From assembly GCF_003008595.1 (NCBI RefSeq), contig NZ_CP027669.1, forward strand, positions 3,596,001 through 3,660,000: 64,000 nucleotides of DNA. Reading direction: 5' to 3'. The DNA comes from Simplicispira suum (GTDB taxonomy: Bacteria; Pseudomonadota; Gammaproteobacteria; Burkholderiales; Burkholderiaceae_C). Below the pieces are notes generated by a model. That model was not told the DNA's origin. It made no database searches and was given only the letters and a program-made list of their open reading frames with translations. The position numbers and the translations under genes were made by a program. Shown here piece by piece: positions 8,254-17,127 of this stretch (position 1 is its first letter; every line of letters begins with the position of its first letter).

Positions 8254-9630
8254 TCAGTCAGACCTTTTTCGGGTGAACTTGTCCCGCAGGGTCACGAATT
8301 CTTCCGCTGCGGAGGGGTGCAGCGCCACCGTGGCATCAAAGTCGGCTTTGGTGGCGCCCATCCGCAGGGCAATCGCCAGCGCCTGGATGATCTCGGGTGC
8401 ATCGGCGCCCACCATATGCGCACCCAGCACACGCTGGCTGGCCGTGTCCACAATCAGCTTGATCAGCGTGCGCTCGTCGCGCCCTGACAGGGTGTGGCGC
8501 ATGTTGCGGAACTTGCTGCTGTAAATATCGATTTCGCCGTACTGCGCAAGCGCCTGCGCCTCGGTCAGCCCCACCGTGCCGATAGGGGGTTGGCTGAACA
8601 CCGCCGAGGGCACGGTGGTCAGGTCGGCGCTGACGGGTGTGGGCCCAAACAGCGTCTGCGCCAATGCCGCGCCCTCGCGAATGGCTACGGGTGTCAGCGC
8701 GATGCGGTTGGTGACGTCGCCCACCGCGTGGATGCTGTCGATGCTGGTTTTGCCAAAGGCATCGACCTTGATGCCGCCGGCCTGGCCCAGCGCAACGCCG
8801 GCCTCTACCAGACCCAGGCCCTGGGTATTGGGTACGCGGCCGGTGGCGTAGAGCACCGCATCCACCACCAGCGGCGCGGTGGACGTCCCGGTGAGGCTTG
8901 CCGACAAACTGGTGTCGTCCAGGCGGTCGATCCGCGCCACGTCATGGTGCAGCAGCACGGTGATGCCTTTTTTGACCATCTCGCCTTGCAAGTGCGCGCG
9001 CACGTCGTCGTCAAAGCCGCGCAGCACCTGGCCAGCGCGGTAGCACAGCGTGACCTGCGCGCCCAGGCCATTCAGGATGCCGGCAAACTCCACCGCGATG
9101 TAGCCACCGCCGACCACCAGCACCCGCTTGGGTAGCTGCGGCAAATCGAACACCTCGTTGGAGGTGATGGCGTGTTCGATGCCTGGGATGAGCGGCACAA
9201 ACGGCGTGCCGCCCGTGGCCACCAGAATGTGCTCGGCGGTCACGGGTTGGGCGTTGACCAGCACGGTGTGGGCATCGAGTACGCGGGCGGCGCCGTGCAT
9301 GACCTCGACCTTGGAGCCTTTCAGGTTGTTTTCGTACAGGCCGCTCAGGCGTGCGATCTCCTTGTCTTTGGCTGCTATCAGTTTCGGCCAGGAAAATTGC
9401 GCCGGTGGCACGCTCCAGCCAAATCCCTGGGCATCCGCAAAATCCTCGGCGTAGTGGGCGGCGTACACCAGCAGCTTTTTCGGGACACAACCACGAATGA
9501 CGCAGGTGCCACCGTATCGAAAATTCTCGGCAATGCCCACGCGCGCGCCCAGCCCGGCGGCAATGCGTGCAGCGCGCACTCCACCAGAGCCGCCGCCGAT
9601 GACGAAGAGTTGGTAGTCGTATGAAGGCAT
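8254..9630 (-). CDS. gor: Glutathione-disulfide reductase
   Basis: This 458-residue flavoprotein starts MPSYDYQLFVIGGGSGGVRA (FAD dinucleotide fold). The redox-active pair is C43/C48 in GGTCVIRGCVPKKL, an NADPH fold occurs at VVGGGYIAVEFAG, and the C-terminal ALHPSAAEEF supplies the catalytic His-Glu. It reduces GSSG with NADPH in the cytosol. It is transcribed alone and converges with the betaine-type transporter operon. Confidence 0.93.
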   Translation of the reverse strand: MPSYDYQLFVIGGGSGGVRAARIAAGLGARVGIAENFRYGGTCVIRGCVPKKLLVYAAHYAEDFADAQGFGWSVPPAQFSWPKLIAAKDKEIARLSGLYENNLKGSKVEVMHGAARVLDAHTVLVNAQPVTAEHILVATGGTPFVPLIPGIEHAITSNEVFDLPQLPKRVLVVGGGYIAVEFAGILNGLGAQVTLCYRAGQVLRGFDDDVRAHLQGEMVKKGITVLLHHDVARIDRLDDTSLSASLTGTSTAPLVVDAVLYATGRVPNTQGLGLVEAGVALGQAGGIKVDAFGKTSIDSIHAVGDVTNRIALTPVAIREGAALAQTLFGPTPVSADLTTVPSAVFSQPPIGTVGLTEAQALAQYGEIDIYSSKFRNMRHTLSGRDERTLIKLIVDTASQRVLGAHMVGADAPEIIQALAIALRMGATKADFDATVALHPSAAEEFVTLRDKFTRKRSD

Positions 9631-9809
9631 TGAATTCCTATTGTTCAGCGCGATAGCGCAGGGTTGAGAAGCTGCAACTCTCTATAGCTTGCAACTGTTT
9701 CGCTTTGGGCTATGGGTGCACGGCAATGCCCGATATGGGGCAACCGCATCGTTCCGCCGAGCTTCTGTGCGGTGACCAGCTTCGTGGATGGCAAGTTTGG
9801 TCTGAAATG

Positions 9810-10520
9810 TTACTCACAGCCCGCACCGGTCGCCTCGACTTGCAGGGCGTCCAGATCGGCCGCCCAATCAATGCGTGACTGACTCAGCACTTCGAGGCGC
9901 TTGTTGTTGAGTGCATCTTCCAGCCTGCCATGGCCCTTCAAGCGGGCGTCTCGTCGCTCCAGCAAGTCGGCAATCAAGGGCCGGTACAGGGCTAAAAAAT
10001 GGCTCAGCCAGGCACAAGCGTGTTCGTGTCCGGACACTGGTCCAGGGCGGCACCGATCCAGGCATACCAGTGTCTGCGTGGCGTCGAACCAGTGTCCATC
10101 GGTGACCCATCGGTTGGTGGTGAACAGCTTGACGGGTAGTCCCCGGGCGTCGAGGGCAATCGCCAACATGTGCGTGGGTGCGCTGCGCGCCCAGACCTTG
10201 CGACCCTGTCTGGGCCGGCTTCGGCGCCCTGAGGCGGTGGCGTGCCAGAACACGTGCAGGTGTCCGTGCTCATCACCATGCGTGCGGTGGGCGTGGTAGT
10301 AGAACTGGGTCCCGCTGCGCAGGTCGATGATGTCGGAGGGCGGGTAGTGTTTGTATTCCACCACCTCCGCACCTTGCACCCAGCTTTGCAGCAATGAGCC
10401 AGACGCCTGCGTCGCGTCAGCGAATGCCTCCACGCAAGATTGGCCGTGTTGCAGCGTGGTGTTAAGTTCGGTCGCGTTGATGGAGCGCCAGTGTCGGCGC
10501 AATATGGGCGATACGGGCAT
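9810..10520 (-). CDS. Conserved hypothetical protein rich in His/aromatic motifs
   Basis: This 236-residue soluble protein starts MPVSPILRRHWRSINATELN. Its central part contains YPPSDIIDLRSGTQFYYHAH followed by GDEHGHLHVFWHA, a dense set of His, Asp and aromatic residues that looks like a metal or active site. I recognise it as a proteobacterial domain of unknown function (DUF6969-like) but do not know a role. A TTG at 10535 is an alternative start. It follows the small Cys-rich lipoprotein gene on the same strand. Confidence 0.65.
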   Translation of the reverse strand: MPVSPILRRHWRSINATELNTTLQHGQSCVEAFADATQASGSLLQSWVQGAEVVEYKHYPPSDIIDLRSGTQFYYHAHRTHGDEHGHLHVFWHATASGRRSRPRQGRKVWARSAPTHMLAIALDARGLPVKLFTTNRWVTDGHWFDATQTLVCLDRCRPGPVSGHEHACAWLSHFLALYRPLIADLLERRDARLKGHGRLEDALNNKRLEVLSQSRIDWAADLDALQVEATGAGCE

Positions 10521-10588
10521 AGGTGCTGAAACCAAAAGAGACTCTGGAGCAGGGATGTGCTCCAGGGCGCAGGTTCACAGGCCAGGTT

Positions 10589-10768
10589 TCATTTCTTGGC
10601 CGCGCAGGCGCCGCATTTGGCTTTGCAGGCGCTGCATTTGGACATGGTCTTGGTCGAGCCACATCTGGCGCCGCATGCACGGCAGGCCATGGCACAGCCG
10701 CCCAGGGCCGCAGTAGTAACAACAGCGGCGGCCAGGCTCAGAGACAGGCGGGATGAGAGCGTAGACAT
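10589..10768 (-). CDS. Cys-rich mini-lipoprotein, putative metal binder
   Basis: This 59-residue protein has an export signal ending LGG-C25 (lipobox), so the mature form starts at C25. The mature 35 residues carry eight cysteines in two similar blocks: C25, C29, C32, C36 and C45, C48, C52, C55. It is probably an outer- or inner-membrane anchored periplasmic thiol/metal-binding peptide. GGAG lies upstream of the ATG at 10768. The pattern resembles small Cys-rich precursors modified by MNIO enzymes, but no such enzyme is encoded nearby. Confidence 0.7.
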   Translation of the reverse strand: MSTLSSRLSLSLAAAVVTTAALGGCAMACRACGARCGSTKTMSKCSACKAKCGACAAKK

Positions 10769-10922
10769 GATGGTGAGTTCTCCAGTTGGGTTTAAGACGC
10801 CAGGGAGTTGCACGTGGCAGAAGGCACACGAACAAACCTTGGTGAGTGTTTGTCGTCAATGCGTGGCCGATCGTTACAGCGATCGAGGATGAACGACGAC
10901 GACCAACCCTTTGTGTCGCGCA

Positions 10923-10983
10923 GTTTTTCAGTCTTTTCTGCCTCTAGCGCTTGCACATATTGCGTTGGTAGCTATTGTTTTGT
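10923..10983 (-). repeat. Comamonadaceae-type interspersed repeat, copy 1
   Basis: Read on the minus strand it runs AATAGCTACC ... AAGCGCTAGAGGCAGAAAA, the same frame of blocks (TAGCT, AGCGCTAGAGGC, A/T-rich tail) seen at 39783, 50853, 52105, 54907 and 63955. It is intergenic. The function is unknown; it may be a miniature mobile or REP-like element. Confidence 0.6.
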
Positions 10984-11102
10984 GAGCATTGCGCCGCTTG
11001 TGTGGCAGAGTGTTTTTTCTTCAGGTTCGCTCGTCGTTAAGCTGTGGCGCTCAGTAGTTGTGGCCATGCGTCACTCGGTCGTCAAATGAATTTGCGTACC
11101 GC

Positions 11103-11130
11103 AAGCCCTCAAGCCCTCAAGCCCTCAAGC
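11103..11130. repeat. 8-bp tandem repeat AAGCCCTC x 3.5
   Basis: Three full AAGCCCTC units and AAGC lie about 31 bp upstream of the first gene of the operon at 11162. Such tracts can change length by slippage and alter promoter or leader spacing. Confidence 0.7.
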
Positions 11131-11161
11131 GGCATTTCAATCAGTAGATCGGTTCCCATCC

Positions 11162-12304
11162 ATGAAAAGACTGGTGCTGGTGGGCGGTGGGCATGCCCAC
11201 CTCTCGGTCCTAGAGGCCCTGGCAGCGCAACGGCCGGGCAATGTGGAGGTGACGCTGATCACGCCGTCTCCACGCCAAAACTATTCGGGCATGCTGCCCG
11301 GTTGGATCTCCGGCCACTATGCGCTGTCGGCCTGTCAGATTGACTTGCAGCCTCTGGTGAGCGCGGCGGGTGGGCGGCTCATTCTGGAGAACGTGGTGGA
11401 CATGGATGCCACGCGGCATTGTGTCGCTCTCGCGGATGGCCAGCCGGTGCACTACGACTGGCTGTCCATCGACGTCGGAAGTGAAACCGAAACCTCAGGA
11501 CTCGAAGCACTGGGCAGCAAACTGCTGTCCGTCAAGCCCCTGGATCAATTTTTCACGCGCTGGCCCGAGAAAATGGCCGAGGCGCAAACGCAAGGGGCGT
11601 TCCATCTGGTCGTTGTGGGTGCCGGGGCCGCCGGTGTCGAGATCGCCCTGGCCGCACAGTTTGCGCTGACACGCGCTGGGGTTCGAGCCCAGGTGGACTT
11701 GATAGCCTCCGAGAACGGTGTCCTCAAGGGCCACAACCGGCGCGTGAAGGAGCGTGTGCTTGCCTACGCCCGGCGTGCGGGCGTGAGCGTCCATTTTCAG
11801 CGGGCCGTCGGGACACCGAACGGCGCTCTGCTGGCAGATGGCGAGTTGGTGGCTGCCGATCTGGTGATTGCTGCCACCGGGGCCCGTGCGCCGGTCTGGC
11901 TCCAGTTGTCCAAACTGGCGCTCGATCCGGAGGGTTACCTCCTGGTGGACCCGTACCACCGCAGCGTGTCACATCCGGACGTGTTTGCCGCCGGTGACGT
12001 CTGCGCCCGGCCCGAGACGAGCCTGTCGCGCTCTGGCGTGCATGCGGTGCGCGCCGGGCCGGTGCTTGCAAGCAACCTGCTGGCGGTGCTCGAAAGTGCT
12101 CCGCTGCAGGCCTATCGGCCCCGATCCAATTCGCTCTATTTGCTTGCGTGCGGGCCCCGCCATGCGATTGCATCGTGGGGAGCTTGGTCCGCCAGCGGCG
12201 CATGGGTTTGGCATTGGAAAGACTGGGTCGACCGGCGCTTCATCCAGCGCTTTGCGCGATCAGGATCAAACTCAGCCGGGGCGAAGATGGAGAAATCTGC
12301 ATGA
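11162..12304 (+). CDS. FAD-dependent pyridine nucleotide-disulfide oxidoreductase family protein
   Basis: This 380-residue protein starts MKRLVLVGGGHAHLSVLEAL. It has a second dinucleotide fold (LVVVGAGAAGVEIALAAQFA) and a late FAD site (DVFAAGDVCARPE). It belongs to the NDH-2/SQR-like group that is sometimes fused to selenide water dikinase (the N-terminal domain type); no SelD domain is present here. It is the first gene of the plus-strand run with the ArsS-type enzyme, so a redox role in that pathway is inferred. The exact substrate is unknown. Confidence 0.8.
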   Translation: MKRLVLVGGGHAHLSVLEALAAQRPGNVEVTLITPSPRQNYSGMLPGWISGHYALSACQIDLQPLVSAAGGRLILENVVDMDATRHCVALADGQPVHYDWLSIDVGSETETSGLEALGSKLLSVKPLDQFFTRWPEKMAEAQTQGAFHLVVVGAGAAGVEIALAAQFALTRAGVRAQVDLIASENGVLKGHNRRVKERVLAYARRAGVSVHFQRAVGTPNGALLADGELVAADLVIAATGARAPVWLQLSKLALDPEGYLLVDPYHRSVSHPDVFAAGDVCARPETSLSRSGVHAVRAGPVLASNLLAVLESAPLQAYRPRSNSLYLLACGPRHAIASWGAWSASGAWVWHWKDWVDRRFIQRFARSGSNSAGAKMEKSA

Positions 12305-12545
12305 TCAACCTGCAACGCCTGAACAGATACGCGGCTCGGCAGCCAACACCAACTCGGCAAGACAGCTACTGGCCAGCCTGCTGACGATGGCCTGGTTCGA
12401 TTCTTATCCGGGTGAGCGAAGACGAGAGAGCCGGGAAAAAACACAATCCGTCTGAGACGGCCGAGTGTAAGAAAGCCGGGATGTGCGACGACTAAACAAA
12501 CAAGATGCGCAAAAACCGCGCTCATCAGAACGATTGAGGACCACC

Positions 12546-13526
12546 ATGCACGCCACCTTGCCGCTTCTCGAAGCAACGACTTTCCCAGCCTTGCGCCGAG
12601 GCACCTTGACCACCCTGCAGGTCAACCTCGGCTACCGCTGCAACCAGACCTGCGTGCACTGCCACGTCAATGCTGGGCCCAACCGCACTGAAATGATGGA
12701 CGACGCCAACCTTGATCTGGTGATCGACGTGCTAAAGGCACGTTCCATCAAGGTGCTCGATCTCACCGGCGGGGCGCCGGAACTCAATGAAGGTTTTCGT
12801 GAGCTGGTTCGCCGGGCCCGGGCGCTGGGCGTGCACGTCATGGACCGCTGCAACCTCACCATCTTGTTCGAGCCGGGCCAGGAAGGTCTGGCGCAGTTCC
12901 TGGCCGAGCAAAAGGTCGAAGTGGTGGCGTCGCTGCCCTGCTACTCGCTGGAGAACGTGGATAAGCAGCGCGGCAAGGGCGTGTTCGACAAGAGCATTGC
13001 CGCCTTGCAGCAGCTCAATGCGCTGGGCTACAGCAAGCCGGGCACGGGTCTCAAGCTCAGCCTGGTCTACAACCCCCAAGGCGCCACGCTGCCGCCCGAG
13101 CAGCGCCAGCTCCAGGCGGACTACAAGCGCGAGCTGATGGCGCACTTTGGCATTGAGTTCGACGAACTCTTCGTCATCACCAACATGCCGATCCAGCGTT
13201 TTGGCTCCATGCTGATCTCCAAAGGCCAGTTCAACAGCTACCTGAAATTGCTGCGCGACAACTTCAGCGAACCCAACCACGCCACGGTGATGTGCCGCAA
13301 CCTGATCAGCGTGGACTGGCAAGGCAACCTCCACGATTGCGACTTCAACCAGCAGCTTGGCTTGCCGCTGCCTACGGGTGGCGCGTTGCGCATGGCGGCG
13401 GCGCCGCATCTGCGCGATTTGCTGGTGCAAGATCCGGCCGGGCGGCCCGTGCGCACCGCCGAGCACTGCTACGGCTGCACCGCAGGGCAGGGCAGCAGCT
13501 GCGGCGGCGCGCTCCAAGGCGCATGA
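12546..13526 (+). CDS. arsS: Arsenosugar-type radical SAM protein ArsS
   Basis: This 326-residue enzyme carries the radical-SAM cluster C32-x3-C36-x2-C39 in GYRCNQTCVHCHVNAGPNRT. Its C-terminal DUF3641-like part has more cysteines (NLHDCDFNQ and HCYGCTAGQGSSC) that may bind a second cluster. ArsS proteins join a 5'-deoxyadenosyl unit to dimethylarsenite in arsenosugar synthesis. The start at 12546 follows GAGGACC. It overlaps the downstream fusion gene by 4 bp (ATGA). No ArsM methyltransferase is encoded in the window. Confidence 0.88.
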   Translation: MHATLPLLEATTFPALRRGTLTTLQVNLGYRCNQTCVHCHVNAGPNRTEMMDDANLDLVIDVLKARSIKVLDLTGGAPELNEGFRELVRRARALGVHVMDRCNLTILFEPGQEGLAQFLAEQKVEVVASLPCYSLENVDKQRGKGVFDKSIAALQQLNALGYSKPGTGLKLSLVYNPQGATLPPEQRQLQADYKRELMAHFGIEFDELFVITNMPIQRFGSMLISKGQFNSYLKLLRDNFSEPNHATVMCRNLISVDWQGNLHDCDFNQQLGLPLPTGGALRMAAAPHLRDLLVQDPAGRPVRTAEHCYGCTAGQGSSCGGALQGA

Positions 13527-15700
13527 ACAAGCAGAACATCAAAAGCCTGGCCCTGCTGGCGCTGGTGCTCGTGCTGGTCGCGGGTTTCTTTGCCCTGGGC
13601 GGCGCCAAGTGGCTGACGCTTGCGGGCCTGAAATCGGGCCTGGACCAGCTTGCCGCCTGGAAGGACGCGTCGCCCGCGCTGCTGGGGCTGGCGTTTGGCG
13701 GGGTGTATGTGCTGGTGGCTGCCTTGTCCTTGCCCGGAGCCGCCGTCATGACCCTGGCTGCTGGTGCGATCTTCGGTCTGTTCTGGGGCTCTGTGATTGC
13801 CTCGTTCGCCGCCACCTTGGGCGCTACCTTGGCCTTCTGGAGTGCGCGTTATCTGTTGCGTGACTGGGTGCAGGCGGGCTTTGGCGAGCGGCTCAAGCCC
13901 GTCAACGAAGGCATCGCACGCGATGGCGCCTTCTACCTGTTTACGCTGCGCTTGGTGCCGTTGTTCCCGTTTTTCCTCGTCAACCTCTTGATGGGCCTGA
14001 TGCCTATTCGCACGCTGACGTTCTACGGCGTCAGCCAGATCGGCATGCTGGCCGGCACGCTGGTGTATGTAAACGCCGGCACCCAGCTGGCGCAGATTGA
14101 CAGCCTGGGCGGCATCGTCTCGCCAGGTGTTTTGCTGTCTTTCGCTCTGCTGGGCGTGTTCCCGCTGCTTGCCAAGGCAGTCCTGAGGTGGGTGCAGCGT
14201 CGCCGCGTGTATGCGCGGTGGACACGTCCGCGCAGCTACGACAGGAACCTCATCGTCATCGGCGCCGGTGCGGCCGGGCTGGTGACGGCCTACATCGGGG
14301 CCGCCGTTAAAGCCAAGGTCACCCTGGTGGAAGCGCACAAGATGGGGGGCGACTGCCTGAACTACGGCTGCGTGCCGAGCAAAGCCCTGATCAAGAGCGC
14401 CAAGCTGGCGTCTCAGATGCGCCATGCCGACCACTACGGCCTGTCGGCGACGGCGCCCCAATTCAGTTTCCGCCAGATCATGGCGCGGGTCCACGCGGTG
14501 ATTGCAGCAGTCGCGCCGCACGACAGTGTGGAGCGCTACGAATCTTTGGGCGTCGAAGTGCTGCAGGGCTATGGGCGGTTGGTCGATCCCTGGACCGTGG
14601 AGATCACGGCCGCCGACGGCAGCACGCAGCGCCTCACCACCCGCAGCATCGTCATCGCCGCCGGCGCGCAGCCCTTCGTGCCGCCGCTGCCCGGCATCGA
14701 GGAGGTCGGCTACGTCACCAGCGACACCTTGTGGGACGCGTTTGCAAAGCTCGACGCGCCCCCCGCGCGGCTCGTGGTGCTGGGCGGCGGGCCGATTGGC
14801 TGTGAGCTGGCTCAAAGCTTTGCGCGCCTGGGCTCTGCCGTCACGCAGGTGGAAATGGCGCCGCGCATCATGGGACGCGAGGACGCGGAAGTGTCCGAAC
14901 TGGCGCGCCAGGCTCTCGCGCGCGATGGCGTCGATGTGCGCACCGGGCACAAGGCGCTGCGCTGCGAAAGCGAAGATCACGGGGGTGTCACGCACAAATA
15001 CCTGGTCGTCGAGCACGGCGGCGCCGAGCAGCGTATCGAGTTCGACGCCCTCATCTGCGCGGTGGGCCGCGCGGCGCGGCTGAAGGGCTATGGGCTGGAA
15101 GATCTGGGCATCCCGACCGAGCGCACGGTGGTGACCAACGACTACCTGGAAACGCTCTACCCCAACATCTACGCCGCCGGCGACGTGGCAGGTCCCTACC
15201 AGTTCACCCACACTGCCTCGCACCAGGCTTGGTACGCGGCGGTCAATGCCTTGTTCGGCCATTTCAAACGCTTCAAGGTCGATTACTCGGTGATTCCTTC
15301 GGCCACCTTTATCGACCCCGAAGTGGCGCGCGTCGGCCTGAGCGAGCAAGACGCCAAGGAGAAGGGCATCGCCTACGAGCTCACTCGGTACGGCATTGAC
15401 GAACTGGACCGCGCCATTGCAGATGGCGCTGCCCACGGCTTCGTCAAGGTGCTGACGGTGCCGGGCAAGGACCGCATTCTGGGTGTCACCATCGTCGGCG
15501 AGCATGCCGCTGACCTGCTGGCGGAATTCGTGCTGGCCATGAAGCATGGCCTGGGCCTGAACAAGATCCTCGGCACCATCCACACCTACCCGACGTTGGC
15601 CGAAGCCAACAAATATGCCGCCGGGGAATGGAAGCGCGCGCATGCACCTCAGCGCCTGCTGGCCTGGGTGCAGCGCTACCACGCGTGGCGGCGCGGCTGA
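13523..15700 (+). CDS. Fusion of TVP38/TMEM64 membrane domain and mercuric-reductase-like flavoprotein
   Basis: In this 725-residue protein, residues 1 to about 235 hold several membrane segments and the VTT/TVP38 core (SLPGAAVMTLAAGAIFG, RLVPLFPFFLVNLLMG). From about 240 a class-I disulfide oxidoreductase follows (NLIVIGAGAAGLVTAYIGAA) with the redox pair C278/C283 in GGDCLNYGCVPSK and a C-terminal His-Pro-Thr dyad region (TIHTYPTLAEANK). It lacks the N-terminal HMA and C-terminal Cys pair of MerA, so mercury reduction is unlikely. The two halves are often adjacent genes; here they are one polypeptide. It is translationally coupled to arsS. Confidence 0.88.
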   Translation: MNKQNIKSLALLALVLVLVAGFFALGGAKWLTLAGLKSGLDQLAAWKDASPALLGLAFGGVYVLVAALSLPGAAVMTLAAGAIFGLFWGSVIASFAATLGATLAFWSARYLLRDWVQAGFGERLKPVNEGIARDGAFYLFTLRLVPLFPFFLVNLLMGLMPIRTLTFYGVSQIGMLAGTLVYVNAGTQLAQIDSLGGIVSPGVLLSFALLGVFPLLAKAVLRWVQRRRVYARWTRPRSYDRNLIVIGAGAAGLVTAYIGAAVKAKVTLVEAHKMGGDCLNYGCVPSKALIKSAKLASQMRHADHYGLSATAPQFSFRQIMARVHAVIAAVAPHDSVERYESLGVEVLQGYGRLVDPWTVEITAADGSTQRLTTRSIVIAAGAQPFVPPLPGIEEVGYVTSDTLWDAFAKLDAPPARLVVLGGGPIGCELAQSFARLGSAVTQVEMAPRIMGREDAEVSELARQALARDGVDVRTGHKALRCESEDHGGVTHKYLVVEHGGAEQRIEFDALICAVGRAARLKGYGLEDLGIPTERTVVTNDYLETLYPNIYAAGDVAGPYQFTHTASHQAWYAAVNALFGHFKRFKVDYSVIPSATFIDPEVARVGLSEQDAKEKGIAYELTRYGIDELDRAIADGAAHGFVKVLTVPGKDRILGVTIVGEHAADLLAEFVLAMKHGLGLNKILGTIHTYPTLAEANKYAAGEWKRAHAPQRLLAWVQRYHAWRRG

Positions 15701-15817
15701 AGCAGACATGGCAACGACACCGACACCGAAACCCGCAGGCCAGGTCAATCGGCCCAAGCCGCCAGCCCAAGTGCTTTGCGCATTCGTCCGGCCGGCTGCT
15801 TCACGGATTGCGCGCGC

Positions 15818-16489
15818 ATGAAACTCTCGGTCATCGTCCCCGTGCTCAACGAAGCGACCGGCGCGCCCGCGCTCTGCGCCCATCTGATGCCCTATGTGCG
15901 CCAGGGCGTGGAAGTGATTCTGGTCGATGGCGGCAGTGAAGACGGCACGCCCGAGTTGCTCAACTCCCTCGGTTTTCCGCCTGTACGTTCGCCGCGCGGC
16001 CGCGCCTTGCAGATGAATGCCGGCGCGTCCGCCGCCAGTGGCGACCTGCTGCTGTTTCTGCATGCCGACACGCGCTTGCCGCCCGGCACGCTTGCGTGCC
16101 TGCAGAGCCGCATGACGCAAGCGCATGACTGGGGGCGCTTTGACGTGCGCATCGAGGGCCGCCCGGCCATGCTCAAGCTGGTGGCGTGGCTGATGAACTG
16201 GCGCTCGCGCCTTACCGGCATCGCCACCGGCGACCAGGCCATGTTCATGACCCGCGCCGCTTTCGATGCCGTGGGTGGCTTCCCGCCCCAGCCGCTGATG
16301 GAAGACATCGAAATGTCCAGCCGCCTGCGCCGACTTGCACGCCCGCTTTGCCTCACAGACCGGGTGGTTACCTCGGGGCGCCGCTGGGAGCAGCGGGGTG
16401 TGTGGCGCACCATTTTTCTGATGTGGCGGCTGCGCTGGGCCTACTGGCGCGGTGTGCCTGCGAGCCAGCTTGCCAAGGCCTACCGATGA
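15818..16489 (+). CDS. TIGR04283-type glycosyltransferase (arsenosugar-associated)
   Basis: This 223-residue GT-A fold protein starts MKLSVIVPVLNEATGAPALC with the nucleotide-sugar site ILVDGGSEDGTPEL and the metal-binding FLHADTRLPPG. C-terminal hydrophobic stretches suggest membrane association. Family members sit beside arsS and the next gene type in many genomes. It overlaps the following gene by 4 bp, so both are probably made together. Confidence 0.87.
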   Translation: MKLSVIVPVLNEATGAPALCAHLMPYVRQGVEVILVDGGSEDGTPELLNSLGFPPVRSPRGRALQMNAGASAASGDLLLFLHADTRLPPGTLACLQSRMTQAHDWGRFDVRIEGRPAMLKLVAWLMNWRSRLTGIATGDQAMFMTRAAFDAVGGFPPQPLMEDIEMSSRLRRLARPLCLTDRVVTSGRRWEQRGVWRTIFLMWRLRWAYWRGVPASQLAKAYR

Positions 16490-17127
16490 AGCCGGTGCGC
16501 ATCGTCGTCATTGCCAAGGCTCCGATTGCGTGTTTCTGCAAGACCCGGTTGATCCCGGCCTTGGGCAAGCAAGGTGCCACCGAGCTGGCGCAGCGCATGC
16601 TGGCGCGAACGGTGGCTTCGGCGCTGGCCGCCGGGCTGGGAACGGTGGAACTCTGCGTTACCCCCGGGCTGCAGGCCTTTGACTGGCGGGGCCTGGCTCT
16701 GCCCGCCGGCTTGGCGTGGACCGAGCAGGGCGAGGGCGACCTGGGCGAGCGCATGGGCCGTGCTGCCCAGCGGGTGACGGCAGCGGGTGAGGCCATCCTG
16801 CTGATTGGCACCGATTGCCCGGCACTCGATAGCGGTCTGCTCCAGCGCGCTGCGGCAGCCCTGCAAGGCCACGATGCCTGCCTGGTGCCCACCGCCGACG
16901 GCGGCTATGCGCTGCTGGGCCTGAAACGCTTTGATCCAACGCTGTTCGACGCCATGCCCTGGAGCACCGATGCCGTGGCCGCCGAAACCCGGCAGCGCGT
17001 GGCTGCGTTGAACTGGCGTCTGTGCACCCTGCCCACGCTGCACGACATCGATGAGCCAGAGGACCTTGCCTGGCTGCCTGTAGAACTGCGAGCTGGTCTG
17101 ACAACTTCCACCCAAACGCACCCATGA
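16486..17127 (+). CDS. TIGR04282/DUF2064 glycosyltransferase-like protein (arsenosugar-associated)
   Basis: This 213-residue nucleotidyl/glycosyltransferase-fold protein has CKTRLIPALGKQGATELAQR (family N-terminal signature), IGTDCPALD and PTADGGYALLGL. It probably supplies or activates a sugar moiety. Start ATGA overlaps the previous gene and its own stop overlaps the next (17124). Confidence 0.87.
   Translation: MKPVRIVVIAKAPIACFCKTRLIPALGKQGATELAQRMLARTVASALAAGLGTVELCVTPGLQAFDWRGLALPAGLAWTEQGEGDLGERMGRAAQRVTAAGEAILLIGTDCPALDSGLLQRAAAALQGHDACLVPTADGGYALLGLKRFDPTLFDAMPWSTDAVAAETRQRVAALNWRLCTLPTLHDIDEPEDLAWLPVELRAGLTTSTQTHP

Larger units (their letters stand above)
10814..11161. other. Intergenic region upstream of the arsenosugar-like operon
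   Basis: No gene is supported in about 350 bp. It contains one copy of the interspersed family repeat and a short 8-bp tandem repeat, and must hold the divergent promoters of the Cys-rich lipoprotein and the long plus-strand operon. Confidence 0.5.

Noticed and set aside
12301..12384. 27-codon frame overlapping the end of the FAD oxidoreductase gene (ATGA)
   Set aside because: The overlap is suggestive, but the peptide has no features and no recognisable ribosome site could be separated from the upstream gene.
15708..15821. 37-codon frame (MATTPTPKPAGQVN...) ending at the TIGR04283 gene start
   Set aside because: It is Pro/Ala-rich with an ATGA overlap to the next gene, but it has no homology-like features and could be a leader only; not supported enough to annotate.
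13469..16126. 885-residue minus-strand frame
   Set aside because: It is antisense to the TVP38-reductase fusion and a glycosyltransferase, both with convincing motifs.
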